DNA of 64,000 nucleotides, from the NCBI RefSeq assembly GCF_004119455.1, contig NZ_NRQT01000005.1, positions 372,001 through 436,000 on the forward strand, read 5' to 3'. Position numbers and translations under genes: made by a program. Positions 8,990 through 17,191 of this stretch are shown piece by piece. The stretch is from Chryseobacterium sp. CH25 (GTDB lineage: Bacteria; Bacteroidota; Bacteroidia; Flavobacteriales; Weeksellaceae). The first letter of the stretch is position 1, and every line of letters starts with the position of its first letter. The notes below the pieces were generated by a model. The model saw only the letters and a program-made list of their open reading frames with translations. It searched no databases and was not told where the DNA came from.

Positions 8990-9691
8990 TTAAATGCTGC
9001 ATCCATCAGCATCACAGGATGCTCCATTGCTTCCTGAGAGATCTTTAAAAGGACTTACGGTCTCTTTATAAGTCTGCTGTAATGCATTTTCAAAAACTTC
9101 TACCGGTTGTGCTCCTGAAACGGCATATTTACCATTTAGGACAAAGAAAGGAACTCCTGAAACACCGTTGTTTCTCGCTTCCATAATATCCTGGTTTACT
9201 TCGTAATCCATTTGATCGGTAGTAACAGCTTCTCTGGCTTCTTCTTTATTAATTCCTAAGTTTTCAGCAAGGGAAAGTAATACTTCAGTATCACCTACAT
9301 TTTTGCCATCAATAAAATGAGCGATGAACAATGCTTCTTCCATTTCATTGGACTTGTTATGTTTCTTAGCCAAATGAAGCAGTCTGTGAGCACTGAAAGT
9401 ATTAATGATTAGCGTTTTACCAAAATCAAAGTTAATACCTGCTCCTTTTCCCATCTGGGTAACCTGAGCTAGCATCTGATTGGCCTGAGCCTCACCCACT
9501 CCTTTTTTCTCTCTGAAATATTGAATGGTATCCTGAGTGGTGTGGGAATCTAACGTTGGATCAAGCTGAAAGCTCTTCCACTCTACTTCTACTTCATCTT
9601 TAAATGGCAGTTTTTCCAATGCCTGTTCAAAATTATTTTTTCCGATATAGCAAAACGGACACATAACATCCGACCAGATTTCTATTTTCAT
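8990..9691 (-). CDS. DsbA-family oxidoreductase (FrnE-like)
   Basis: A 233-residue thioredoxin-fold protein without a signal peptide, so cytoplasmic. The redox motif C-P-F-C is in DVMCPFCYIGK near residue 12. The all-helical insertion follows, and the cis-proline loop is GVSGVPFFVLNGKYAVSGAQ. This is the FrnE/2-hydroxychromene-2-carboxylate isomerase-like branch of DsbA, which carries out dithiol-disulfide exchange. The extreme C-terminus has two more cysteines (GASCDADGCSI), a feature seen in FrnE homologues, where a second cysteine pair contributes. It is a single gene with its own terminator. Confidence 0.88.
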   Translation of the reverse strand: MKIEIWSDVMCPFCYIGKNNFEQALEKLPFKDEVEVEWKSFQLDPTLDSHTTQDTIQYFREKKGVGEAQANQMLAQVTQMGKGAGINFDFGKTLIINTFSAHRLLHLAKKHNKSNEMEEALFIAHFIDGKNVGDTEVLLSLAENLGINKEEAREAVTTDQMDYEVNQDIMEARNNGVSGVPFFVLNGKYAVSGAQPVEVFENALQQTYKETVSPFKDLSGSNGASCDADGCSI

Positions 9692-9711
9692 TCTATTTAA
9701 ATTTAACTAAA

Positions 9712-9719
9712 CAAAGATA
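9712..9719 (-). promoter_or_regulatory. -7 element TATCTTTG for the DsbA/FrnE-like gene
   Basis: Exact TAnnTTTG match 21 nt ahead of the start at 9691. The -33 element is not obvious. Confidence 0.5.
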
Positions 9720-9747
9720 AGGAAATATTTTAATGTAATAAAATTTG

Positions 9748-10920
9748 TTACATTTGTTTTAAGCAGCCTGAAAGAACCTGTCTTCTTTTTTCAAGTACAT
9801 TTCTCAATATTATCATAAGAAAGGCAAGAATTCCAAAAATAAAGCCTATCCATGGGGTATACTCTACTCCTTGGGTAATAATAATCCAGCCACCGATAGT
9901 AGTTCCCAACGTAACGCCCAGATTTCCGAATGATGTAGCCAGACTGTTTGCAAATTCCAAAGCATCGGGAGCTGCGGAGATCATATAGGTAGAAGCATTC
10001 AGAAAGCTTGGAGAATAAAGAAATCCCCAGATTCCTATAACCAGCATGGTTGCCCACAAATTACCGTCTGAAACATACAATAATACAGGAATAAGAATGG
10101 TGCCGGAAAGGAAGAATGCCAGTGTTGTGGTAACATTTTTATTAAGCATTTTACCAGCAATTCTGTTGGCGATAATTCCTATAACTCCGAATAAAAATAG
10201 CATATAACTTACCATAGAAGTATCCATACCTTTAGCTTTTCCCAGATAATCCGCAAAATAACTATAAGTAGAAAACCAGGCGGTAATCATAAAAAAATTG
10301 GTAAGTGTGCTCAAAATAAATGGTGGCTGTTTTAGAATTCTAAGCTGGCTGCCATATGATTTCTTCTCTGTAACCGGCATAGAAGGAAGAAGAAAATGAA
10401 TCGCTACCAATGCAATTAAACTCACTGCTGCCTGTATCATAAAAGAATATTCCCACGAATAGAGCCCAGAAATCCATGTCGCAAAAGGAACTGTAGTCAC
10501 CATTGCTATAGCCACTCCATTGAAAACAATACTCATGAGCTCATTTTTCTTACTGTTGTCAGCTCCGGATACTGCTACAGACAAGGCGGTTGCAATATAC
10601 ACAGGTTGTAAAAATGCAGGAAGAATTCTTACTAGCATTAATAGCCAAAAAGGAGGCGAAAATGAAGATACAATCCCTGTAATCAAAAATATAAGGATAG
10701 AAGCTATCATTAGATTTTTACGATTGATGCCCGAAGTAAGTAAAGTCATAAAAGGCCCTGTAAGAGCAATAACCAAAGCAAAAGCACTTAAAAGATAACC
10801 TGCTTTGTCTATACTGATCTTATAATGCTCAGCTACTTGTGGCAGAATTCCAATGATTCCAAACTCTGTAGTAATCACAGCAATGAATCCTAAACATCCG
10901 ATGTAGGCATACTTTTTCAT
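9748..10920 (-). CDS. MFS transporter (DHA-type efflux pump)
   Basis: A 390-residue, 12-helix major facilitator protein of the arabinose-efflux/drug:H+ antiporter type. It begins YIGCLGFIAVITTEFGIIGILPQVAEHY (helix 1) and has the loop 2-3 motif after helix 2 (TSGINRKNLMIASI). It probably exports a small hydrophobic compound by proton antiport at the inner membrane. It lies 20 nt downstream of the alpha/beta-hydrolase gene and is divergent from an HxlR regulator, which suggests a hydrolase/efflux unit induced under HxlR control. Confidence 0.88.
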   Translation of the reverse strand: MKKYAYIGCLGFIAVITTEFGIIGILPQVAEHYKISIDKAGYLLSAFALVIALTGPFMTLLTSGINRKNLMIASILIFLITGIVSSFSPPFWLLMLVRILPAFLQPVYIATALSVAVSGADNSKKNELMSIVFNGVAIAMVTTVPFATWISGLYSWEYSFMIQAAVSLIALVAIHFLLPSMPVTEKKSYGSQLRILKQPPFILSTLTNFFMITAWFSTYSYFADYLGKAKGMDTSMVSYMLFLFGVIGIIANRIAGKMLNKNVTTTLAFFLSGTILIPVLLYVSDGNLWATMLVIGIWGFLYSPSFLNASTYMISAAPDALEFANSLATSFGNLGVTLGTTIGGWIIITQGVEYTPWIGFIFGILAFLMIILRNVLEKRRQVLSGCLKQM

Positions 10921-10940
10921 AATTATTTCTTTGGATGGTT

Positions 10941-11861
10941 TTATTTAAGATGCTGTTTAGCAAAGTTTGCCATTTCATTGATAGCCAGCTGAGTTTCTTC
11001 CAAAATTTCTCCCATATGCATAAAGCCATGAACCATATCTTTGTAAAAGGTTGTAGTAAGAGATACTCCGCCATTCTGCATATTTTCAGCAAGATGTCTT
11101 GCATCATCAGCTAAAGGATCATGTTCCGCGATAATAATTAATGTTGAAGGGGTATTTTTGAAATTTTTTATTAAAACAGGAATGGCCAGCGGATTGTTAC
11201 TTTCTTCTTTGGGTAGATATGAGTTCCAAGCTTCTACTCCACCTTGCTTATTGAGAACAGGTCCGTTTTCATAGATTTCCCAGGTTTTGGTATTCAGCTG
11301 ATTATCTACAGCAGGATAAATCAGAACCTGAAACTTGAAAAGTTCTCCAATTTGGGTAGAAACAGCCGTTGATAAAGCTCCTCCGGCACTGTCTCCGATA
11401 ATTCCTATTTGATCCCGATCAATTCCTAAAGAATCTGCATTTTCTATAATCCACTGTACAGTGTCAAGACAATCGTTCAGACCAGCAGGAAAAGGATGTT
11501 CAGGAGCCAGGCGATAATCTATAAAAATCACGACAGACCCTGTCGCATTAGCCAATTTACGAACAACAGCATCATGGGTTTCATAACCACCAGCAATAAA
11601 CCATCCGCCATGAATATAAACAATGGCTGAAGACTTTTGAGTGGTTTTCCCCTTTGGACGATATATCCTGATTGGAACTTTATGATTTTCGATTGGAATA
11701 TCAAGCTCTTCAATCATAGCCACAGCTTCTTTTTTAGCACTCAGCTGTAAAGACATTGCTTCAAGATATTTTCTGGCATCATCCAATGGATTCTGTGGAT
11801 TAAAAGACTGTATTTTTTCTAAATGTGTTAAAATCTGATTAATTTTAGGGGTCAACTGCAT
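10941..11861 (-). CDS. Alpha/beta hydrolase of the hormone-sensitive-lipase family
   Basis: A 306-residue cytoplasmic esterase. The HSL-family oxyanion motif is YIHGGWFIAGG (around residue 85) and the nucleophile serine is in GDSAGG. The acidic residue is in AEHDPLADDA and the histidine in MVHGFMHM, so the full triad is present. Such enzymes cleave short-chain carboxyl esters, and the true substrate is unknown. It is the first gene of a two-gene unit with the MFS pump and is divergently oriented to the HxlR gene. Confidence 0.9.
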   Translation of the reverse strand: MQLTPKINQILTHLEKIQSFNPQNPLDDARKYLEAMSLQLSAKKEAVAMIEELDIPIENHKVPIRIYRPKGKTTQKSSAIVYIHGGWFIAGGYETHDAVVRKLANATGSVVIFIDYRLAPEHPFPAGLNDCLDTVQWIIENADSLGIDRDQIGIIGDSAGGALSTAVSTQIGELFKFQVLIYPAVDNQLNTKTWEIYENGPVLNKQGGVEAWNSYLPKEESNNPLAIPVLIKNFKNTPSTLIIIAEHDPLADDARHLAENMQNGGVSLTTTFYKDMVHGFMHMGEILEETQLAINEMANFAKQHLK

Positions 11862-11956
11862 TTTGTTTTTTATTTTAAGTTAATAAGTTGTGCAGTGAAC
11901 AGTAGCGCTATTGTTATTTATCTGCTTTTATGGGGACAAAATTAGTTTTCATGCCT

Positions 11957-11964
11957 TACATTTG
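11957..11964 (+). promoter_or_regulatory. -7 element TACATTTG for the HxlR gene
   Basis: Exact TAnnTTTG match. A transcript starting just after it would begin inside the upstream in-frame codons, which argues for translation starting at 12008 and not at the earlier ATG at 11930. Confidence 0.55.
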
Positions 11965-11988
11965 CACTATATACAGGCCAATGTATGG

Positions 11989-12008
11989 TACGAACAAATT
12001 TGTAAGTA
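11989..12008. promoter_or_regulatory. Candidate HxlR operator
   Basis: An imperfect 20-bp palindrome, TAC-nn-ACAAATTTGT-nn-GTA, runs up to the first base of the start codon. HxlR/YodB-type boxes have a TACT-N7-AGTA layout, so the resemblance and position suggest autoregulation. This is inference from symmetry only. Confidence 0.4.
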
Positions 12009-12394
12009 TGGGTAAGATAAAAGAGAATTCAACCAATAATATCAACAAACAATATATTCAGGAATGTGATTTGAGCTATGCCGTATGTAAGATCGGTGGA
12101 AGATGGAAGTTGTTTATTTTGAGTAAATTAAGAGATGGTGTATTGCGTTTCAGTGAGATTAAAAGAGCTATTCCGGGAATTACGGAAAGAATGCTTACCC
12201 TTCAGTTAAAAGAATTAGAAAAAGAAGGTTTGGTAAAAAGAACGGTATACGCGGAAGTCCCGCCAAGAGTAGATTATGAGCTTACTGATATCGCCAGAGA
12301 ACTGATTCCTATTTGGGATGCCTTGAATACATGGGGCGGAAAACACAGGAAATTTATTGCTCAGCAAGAGGAGTGTAATGAATCGTTAAGCTAA
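12008..12394 (+). CDS. HxlR-family winged-helix regulator
   Basis: A 128-residue protein from the ATG at 12008 (MGKIKENSTN...); the frame is open further upstream, but the promoter lies inside that extension. The HxlR fold is clear: a cysteine near the N-terminus (QECDLSYAVCKIGGRWKLFIL), then LRFSEIKRAIPGITERMLTLQLKELEKEGLV as the winged helix. The wing is VPPRVDYELTDIA. HxlR proteins sense electrophiles, quinones or redox state, often through that N-terminal cysteine. The divergent hydrolase/MFS pair is the natural target. Confidence 0.9.
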   Translation: MGKIKENSTNNINKQYIQECDLSYAVCKIGGRWKLFILSKLRDGVLRFSEIKRAIPGITERMLTLQLKELEKEGLVKRTVYAEVPPRVDYELTDIARELIPIWDALNTWGGKHRKFIAQQEECNESLS

Positions 12395-12561
12395 TTTAAG
12401 GCGAAACGAAGCGATGACTCTTTTTATGGCCACGAATACACGAATATTTTTTATTAGCGTATAAAATCTATGTTCCCAGGTGGTAATATTTAAAAACTAC
12501 ATAGGAACATAGAATATTAACATAGAAGTGTTGAAAAATGCTTTTCTTTCAATACTAAGGT

Positions 12562-13746
12562 TTATAATTTATTGACTTTGTTACAAAACAAAACATGAGC
12601 AACTAGCGCAAGAACTCCAAAGGCCGTTCCTACAGCACATACACCTGTCCACTGTGCCTTCTGCCATGCCAGAGAAGCCAACCATGTTCCCAGTGATCCT
12701 CCAATGAAATAGGAAACCATATACACTGTATTCAGTCTGTTTACAGCATTGGATTTAATTAAAAAATAATTGGTCTGATTCATAATATGACTGGATTGTA
12801 CACCAAGATCAACGAGAATTACTCCTACAATTAATCCCCAATAAGTCTCTCCTCCAAAATAAGTGAATCCCCAGCTTCCAATCAGGATCAGTAAAGAATA
12901 CAATATGATGCGGTTGATATCCATATATTTTTGAAGCTTACCAACTTTAGCAGCAGCCAATGCTCCTACTGCTCCGGCAAGACCAAAACTTCCTACCACC
13001 GATGAACCTGCATTAAAAGGTGGTTTCTCCATATGAAAAACCAATGTTGTAAATAAAGCACACATAGATCCGAAAGCCATAGCTCCACGGAAAGAGGCCA
13101 GCTGAAGAATAGGCTGTGTTTTGGCAAGGTGAGCCACGGAACGCATCAATTCCTTGTAAGTCCCTTTAAAATTAGGAGATAGCTCCGGAAGCATTTTGTA
13201 GACCGCCAGCCAGACTAAGATCATAAGCCCTGCTGCAATTCCGAACATGGCTCTCCAGCCCCATACTTCCCCTACAATACCTCCAATGAAACGGGAAAGA
13301 AGAATGCCCAATAAAAGTCCGGACATTACCAATCCGATATTGGCCGATTTTTCTTTATCTGAAGACAGTTCAGCCGCAATGGGAACAAATAGCTGAGGAA
13401 TAACAGAAGTAGCTCCAATCAGTAAACTGGCAGCATACAGCATCCATAACTGGTTGGCAAAGGTCATCCAAAGCAAAGAACCAAAGACAAGAAACAGATC
13501 AATCAGAATTAATTTCTTACGGAAAAACTTGTCTCCAAGCGGTACAATCAACAATAATCCCAGGGCATACCCAATCTGGGTAAGTACAGAAATTTTGCTG
13601 GCAGCAGCTTCGGAAACATGGAGATCTTCTGAAATCAGAGCCAGTAAAGGCTGGTTGTAATAATTGTTGGCTACTACAAGTCCTGAAATGATAGCCATTA
13701 ACCAGACCACTGTTCTGGAAATACCGTTGGTAGAATTCACCTGCAT
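12562..13746 (-). CDS. MFS transporter
   Basis: A 394-residue, 12-helix major facilitator protein. The first helix is TVVWLMAIISGLVVANNYYNQPLLALI, a start typical of the YnfM/arabinose-efflux-like family. Loop 2-3 carries GDKFFRKKLILIDL. It is expected to be an inner-membrane proton-driven exporter with unknown substrate. It is divergent from the NrtR-like regulator at 13972, which may control it. It is a different subfamily from the MFS genes at 9748 and 31019. Confidence 0.87.
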   Translation of the reverse strand: MQVNSTNGISRTVVWLMAIISGLVVANNYYNQPLLALISEDLHVSEAAASKISVLTQIGYALGLLLIVPLGDKFFRKKLILIDLFLVFGSLLWMTFANQLWMLYAASLLIGATSVIPQLFVPIAAELSSDKEKSANIGLVMSGLLLGILLSRFIGGIVGEVWGWRAMFGIAAGLMILVWLAVYKMLPELSPNFKGTYKELMRSVAHLAKTQPILQLASFRGAMAFGSMCALFTTLVFHMEKPPFNAGSSVVGSFGLAGAVGALAAAKVGKLQKYMDINRIILYSLLILIGSWGFTYFGGETYWGLIVGVILVDLGVQSSHIMNQTNYFLIKSNAVNRLNTVYMVSYFIGGSLGTWLASLAWQKAQWTGVCAVGTAFGVLALVAHVLFCNKVNKL

Positions 13747-13815
13747 CTTAAAATTTTTATTGAATAGTAATAGATCCTAATGACTGAATGTTTTGGATCT
13801 ATTTTTTAACGACCT

Positions 13816-13823
13816 CAAAGGTA
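13816..13823 (-). promoter_or_regulatory. -7 element TACCTTTG for the MFS gene at 12562
   Basis: Exact TAnnTTTG match on the minus strand, 69 nt ahead of the start codon. No clear -33 element. Confidence 0.45.
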
Positions 13824-13942
13824 GGGATTTTCACAAAAGAGACTGATTGATTATGATTGATTTCACCTCTATGTGTTATACATTTTTTCTTGTAACCTGC
13901 TCCCATAAAGAGTTTTTTATTAATATTGTCCAATTTTATCTT

Positions 13943-13950
13943 TACATTTG
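13943..13950 (+). promoter_or_regulatory. -7 element TACATTTG for the NrtR-like gene
   Basis: Exact TAnnTTTG match, 21 nt ahead of the ATG at 13972. A TTG at 13926-13928 gives a 14-nt spacer, shorter than usual. Confidence 0.5.
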
Positions 13951-13971
13951 TAACAACACACATTTATTTTT

Positions 13972-14730
13972 ATGGATAATATGGATTCCAGAGAACAGAT
14001 TCTACAAAAATCTGCCGAAGCCAAAGAGCTTTATCTTCCTCATATTTCAGTAGATCCGGTTGTTTTTGGTTTTGACCAGAATGAATTAAAGGTATTGCTG
14101 GTGAGAATGAAGTACAAAAAACAATGGCTTTTGCCGGGTGGTTATGTGCGAAGAGAAGATGACTTGGATGAAGCAGTAGTAAGAGTGTTGAATGACAGAG
14201 CAGGTGTTACTGATGTATTCCTTGAAGAATTTGGTGTTTTTGGAAGAAGAAACAGAAGTCAACTCTATTTTGATGAGTTTGATGAAACCCTTTTTCAAAA
14301 ACAGAGATTCATTTCCGTAGGATATTATGCACTTTATAACTCTTCTGAGATTAATCCTGTTGCAGACGACGTAAGTGAAGCCTGCGAATGGGTTTACCTG
14401 CGCCAGTTGCCTGAAATTGTTCTTGGAATGGACCACCGTGAAATTATTGAAAAAGCATTGCTTACTTTACGGGAAAAAATATCTACCAAACCCATTGGAT
14501 ACAATCTGATGCCGGAAAAATTTACCCTTCCGGAACTGCAGAAACTCTATGAAGCCATATTAGGTAAATCGCTTAACCGTGGGAATTTCTACAGAAAAAT
14601 TAAAAACCTGAATGTTTTAAAAAAGCTTGACGAACAAAGATATGTAGGCGCTCACAGATCTCCGGATCTCTATTCCTTTGATATAGAAAACTATGAGATA
14701 GCTCTGGAAAATGGTCTGAACAACTGGTAA
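13972..14730 (+). CDS. NrtR-like regulator: degenerate Nudix domain + winged helix
   Basis: A 252-residue protein. The N-terminal Nudix-fold domain (about residues 20-150) has the loop GGYVRREDDLDEAVVRVLNDRAGV. The catalytic REUxEE core is replaced by RVLNDR, so it should bind rather than hydrolyse a nucleotide-type ligand. The C-terminal winged helix (about 165-240) includes FTLPELQKLYEAILGKSLNRGNFYRKIKNL. This is the NrtR/AraR architecture, in which the Nudix domain senses ADP-ribose-like or sugar ligands. The adjacent candidates for control are the divergent MFS gene and the downstream MBL gene. The Bacteroidetes AraR branch shows that NAD regulation should not be assumed. Confidence 0.85.
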   Translation: MDNMDSREQILQKSAEAKELYLPHISVDPVVFGFDQNELKVLLVRMKYKKQWLLPGGYVRREDDLDEAVVRVLNDRAGVTDVFLEEFGVFGRRNRSQLYFDEFDETLFQKQRFISVGYYALYNSSEINPVADDVSEACEWVYLRQLPEIVLGMDHREIIEKALLTLREKISTKPIGYNLMPEKFTLPELQKLYEAILGKSLNRGNFYRKIKNLNVLKKLDEQRYVGAHRSPDLYSFDIENYEIALENGLNNW

Positions 14731-14810
14731 GATTCTTCCATTGTTTTTGCCGATGATTTCTATTGATGAAAAACCTTTTGAATGTTGAAAATATTCAGGA
14801 AATTTGCAGT

Positions 14811-15541
14811 ATGAAAATCATTCCACTTAAAGAAGGTAATTTCTCAGCAAGCAAAACCAAAGATTTTACCCTTTTAACAGAAGAAAATTTTAATACTGTT
14901 TCCGGAATAAAAATGTCCGTTCAGCCTTTTCTTATCATTACTGAAAACGATTATATTCTTTTAGATGCCGGAATTGGCTGGAAAAATGAGCGTGGAAATA
15001 CAGTGATTTCAGAAATTCTTGAAAGAGAAAATATACGTCCTGAACAAATTACAAAACTACTTCTCTCCCATCTTCACAAGGATCATATTGATGGCACAAT
15101 AACATTTACAGAAAATGGTTATGAGGCAACCTTTCCTAATGCTCAGATATATATCCAACAACGAGAACTGGACTTTGCCATGGAAAAAAAGGAAATCCTT
15201 CCTTTGATTTTGATATTTTAGAAAAGCTGATTCAATTGCCTAATATTACCTGGATGAATGATGATAAAGGGGAAATTACCAATGAAATTTCATATGAAGT
15301 AGTAGGCGGGCATACACCTTTTATGCAGGTATTCTGGATCAAAGAAAATGAAGAAACTGTTTTCTACGGAGCAGATGATCTTCCACAGGCATCTTATTTA
15401 AAATACCATTTAGCCTACAAAAGTGATTTTGACGGCAGAAAAGCAATGAACTTAAGACTTTTATGGGAAAAGGAAGCCAAAGAGAATAATTGGAAAATAC
15501 TTCTTTATCACGATCTGGATAAAGCTATTATTGAAGCTTAG
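14811..15541 (+). pseudogene. MBL-fold metallohydrolase with single-base frameshift
   Basis: The chosen start is ATG 14811 (MKIIPLKEGNFSASKTKDF); an in-frame ATG also exists at 14766. The first part has the metal motif LSHLHKDHIDGT (H-x-H-x-D-H) and stops at 15221. The next frame continues directly (GNPSFDFDILEKLIQLP...), including GGHTPFMQVFWI and a terminal YHDLD. Adding one A to the seven-A run at 15184-15190 restores 243 residues. The family covers lactonases and other Zn hydrolases. The defect is of the same kind as at 6691, 16599 and 33740, so I expect a sequencing artefact. Confidence 0.85.
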
Positions 15542-15598
15542 ACTAAATGAATAATAAAGGTATCACCCTTTCTCTCTAAGACTCTCCCACTCTCAAAC

Positions 15599-16225
15599 TT
15601 ATAAATCCAGTTGTCTCTGAAATTCTTCAAGGTATTTTGCAATATGAATACCATCCGCCAATCCATGGTGAGCTTCAATAGAAACCGGCATATATTTTCT
15701 GTCATCACGGATATTGAATTTCCCAAAAGAGATCTTGGGTACAGACTCATCATTGTTAAAATTGGTAGGGTGAAGAATCGCACTGAATGAATTCCATGGA
15801 ATTGTGGTATGTCTCACATGATCCTTCCCTAATCTTTCATTACTTAATCTAAGACCTGTAGAATTGTGAACCCCTTTGATTTCCTCCTGTAATGCAGCAT
15901 TGAATATTTCAAAGTCCTCTGAAAAAGGGGTAAATGAAAAACCAAAAGTTCCATCCGGTCTGGCAATTGTGCTCCCGGCATGAACAATATCAAACTGAAC
16001 GACTTGTCCGTCAATAATTCTCAGCTTTAATTCATCCACAGTATTAATGGCAATCATCGATTTGTGATAGTAATAGGCAAAGAAAGAATATCCATTTTCT
16101 TTAGCATCGTTATATGCCTTTGTACAATCTACTTCGGTGGTAAAGCCAAAATAAGGGCTTGCCATTTGAGAGAAAAATTCAAAATGCTCCTTTCTGTTCC
16201 ATTGCTCCAGGTCTACAATCTTCAT
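15599..16225 (-). CDS. Chloramphenicol acetyltransferase-like protein (CAT family)
   Basis: A 208-residue protein of normal CAT length. The catalytic histidine motif is EAHHGLADGIHIAKYLEEFQ near the C-terminus (canonical HHxxxDG). The trimer-fold landmarks TIPWNSFSAI and the internal FGFSFTPFSEDFEIF are also present. CAT enzymes acetylate chloramphenicol with acetyl-CoA, and some family members act on other hydroxylated compounds. It is a lone gene with no mobile element beside it, so it looks intrinsic to this chromosome. The resistance phenotype is not demonstrated. Confidence 0.88.
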   Translation of the reverse strand: MKIVDLEQWNRKEHFEFFSQMASPYFGFTTEVDCTKAYNDAKENGYSFFAYYYHKSMIAINTVDELKLRIIDGQVVQFDIVHAGSTIARPDGTFGFSFTPFSEDFEIFNAALQEEIKGVHNSTGLRLSNERLGKDHVRHTTIPWNSFSAILHPTNFNNDESVPKISFGKFNIRDDRKYMPVSIEAHHGLADGIHIAKYLEEFQRQLDL

Positions 16226-16299
16226 TGATTTTAATTTTTTGCAAATTTCTGTAATTTTTCTGGGTTTTAAATAGTAAATCGAGTATTAATTTTATATGT

Positions 16300-16465
16300 A
16301 AAACGGATTTTTTAGGTTGGAACACGCAAAGGCGCAAATATTTTTTATTAGGTTGCGTTTTAAGGCGCAAGGATTTTATCTGTGATAAAATTTTGAACAC
16401 TGAAAATAGATAAGCGTTTGTATGAAATCTGCTTAATCTGCGAGAGCATATTAATTACCAGGAAT
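16300..16465. repeat. Composite intergenic repeat (inverted orientation)
   Basis: Contains the modules ACACGCAAAGGCGCAAATATTT, GCGTTTTAAGGCGCAAGGATTTTATC and ATCTGCTTAATCTGCGAGAG. The same modules occur in the opposite orientation at 18286-18421, 22405-22520 and 34170-34395. No ORF of note lies within it. Confidence 0.65.
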
Positions 16466-16523
16466 GCACGAGTATTGTTATAATTAGTATTGAAAGCCGT
16501 ATTTTTGGTGAAATATTTATCGG

Positions 16524-17107
16524 ATGTTTGAAGTACTGCTTGCCCATATTCAGAATAAAGTTGAGATTAATGATGAACAGAAAAGTTTGATTCAAACATT
16601 TTTACTGTAAAAAAGCTGAAGAAAAAACAATACCTGCTGCAGGAAGGAGATGTTTGTAAATGTCTTTCATTTGTCAGCAAAGGTTTGTTAAAATCTTATT
16701 ATCCTGATGAAAAAGGAAATGAACACATCAATATGTTTGCCTTTGAAGGCTGGTGGATTTCCGACTTTAACAGTTTTATTCATCAGGAAAAGGCTGTTCT
16801 GAACATTGATGCTGTAGAAGCTACTGAAGTTTTGATGATTACTTTGGACAATTATGAAAAGATGATGCTGGAAATCCCTGTAATGGATCGTTATTTCAGA
16901 ATTCTATATCAAAACAGCCTGGTTACTAAAGATTACAGACTCATTGTTTCCAATGGATACACTGCTGAAGAAAAATACCTGCAGTTAGCTGGAAAAAATC
17001 CGGAAATGATAAAAAGGGTTCCCCATAATCTTATTGCTTCCTATCTTGGACTGGCCCCTGAAACGATCAGTAGGATCCGTAAAAAGAATTCCCTGAATAA
17101 TCCTTGA
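16524..17107 (+). pseudogene. Crp/Fnr-family regulator with single-base frameshift
   Basis: ATG 16524 opens MFEVLLAHIQNKVEIND... and stops at ...QTFLL. The neighbouring frame continues as TVKKLKKKQYLLQEGDVCKCLSFVSKGLLKSYYPDEKG (cyclic-nucleotide-like jelly roll) and ends with the helix-turn-helix ASYLGLAPETISRIRKKN. Adding one T to the five-T run at 16599-16603 gives an uninterrupted 194-residue protein. It is probably expressed with, or regulates, the SDR gene that starts 84 nt after its stop. The single homopolymer loss suggests the gene is intact in reality. Confidence 0.85.
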
Positions 17108-17141
17108 TCCAGATCAACTCAAACACATGATCTGAATCAAG
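17103..17141. promoter_or_regulatory. Inverted repeat CTTGATCCAGATCA-N11-TGATCTGAATCAAG
   Basis: Arms match at 13 of 14 positions. It overlaps the end of the Crp/Fnr gene and lies just ahead of the -7 element for the SDR gene (17164-17171), about where the -33 region would be. There is no T-run, so an operator is more likely than a terminator. Confidence 0.45.
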
Positions 17142-17163
17142 CGTAAAAGACTTGTAGTCGCCA

Positions 17164-17171
17164 TAATTTTG
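17164..17171 (+). promoter_or_regulatory. -7 element TAATTTTG for the SDR gene
   Basis: TAnnTTTG match 20 nt ahead of the ATG at 17192. It suggests the SDR gene has its own promoter, separate from the regulator upstream. Confidence 0.5.
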
Positions 17172-17191
17172 CTGAAGAAATTTACATTACT

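Noticed and set aside
15599..16225. Acquired resistance island around the CAT-like gene
   Set aside because: No insertion sequence, integron or transfer gene is nearby; the flanking repeats are the same as elsewhere in the window.
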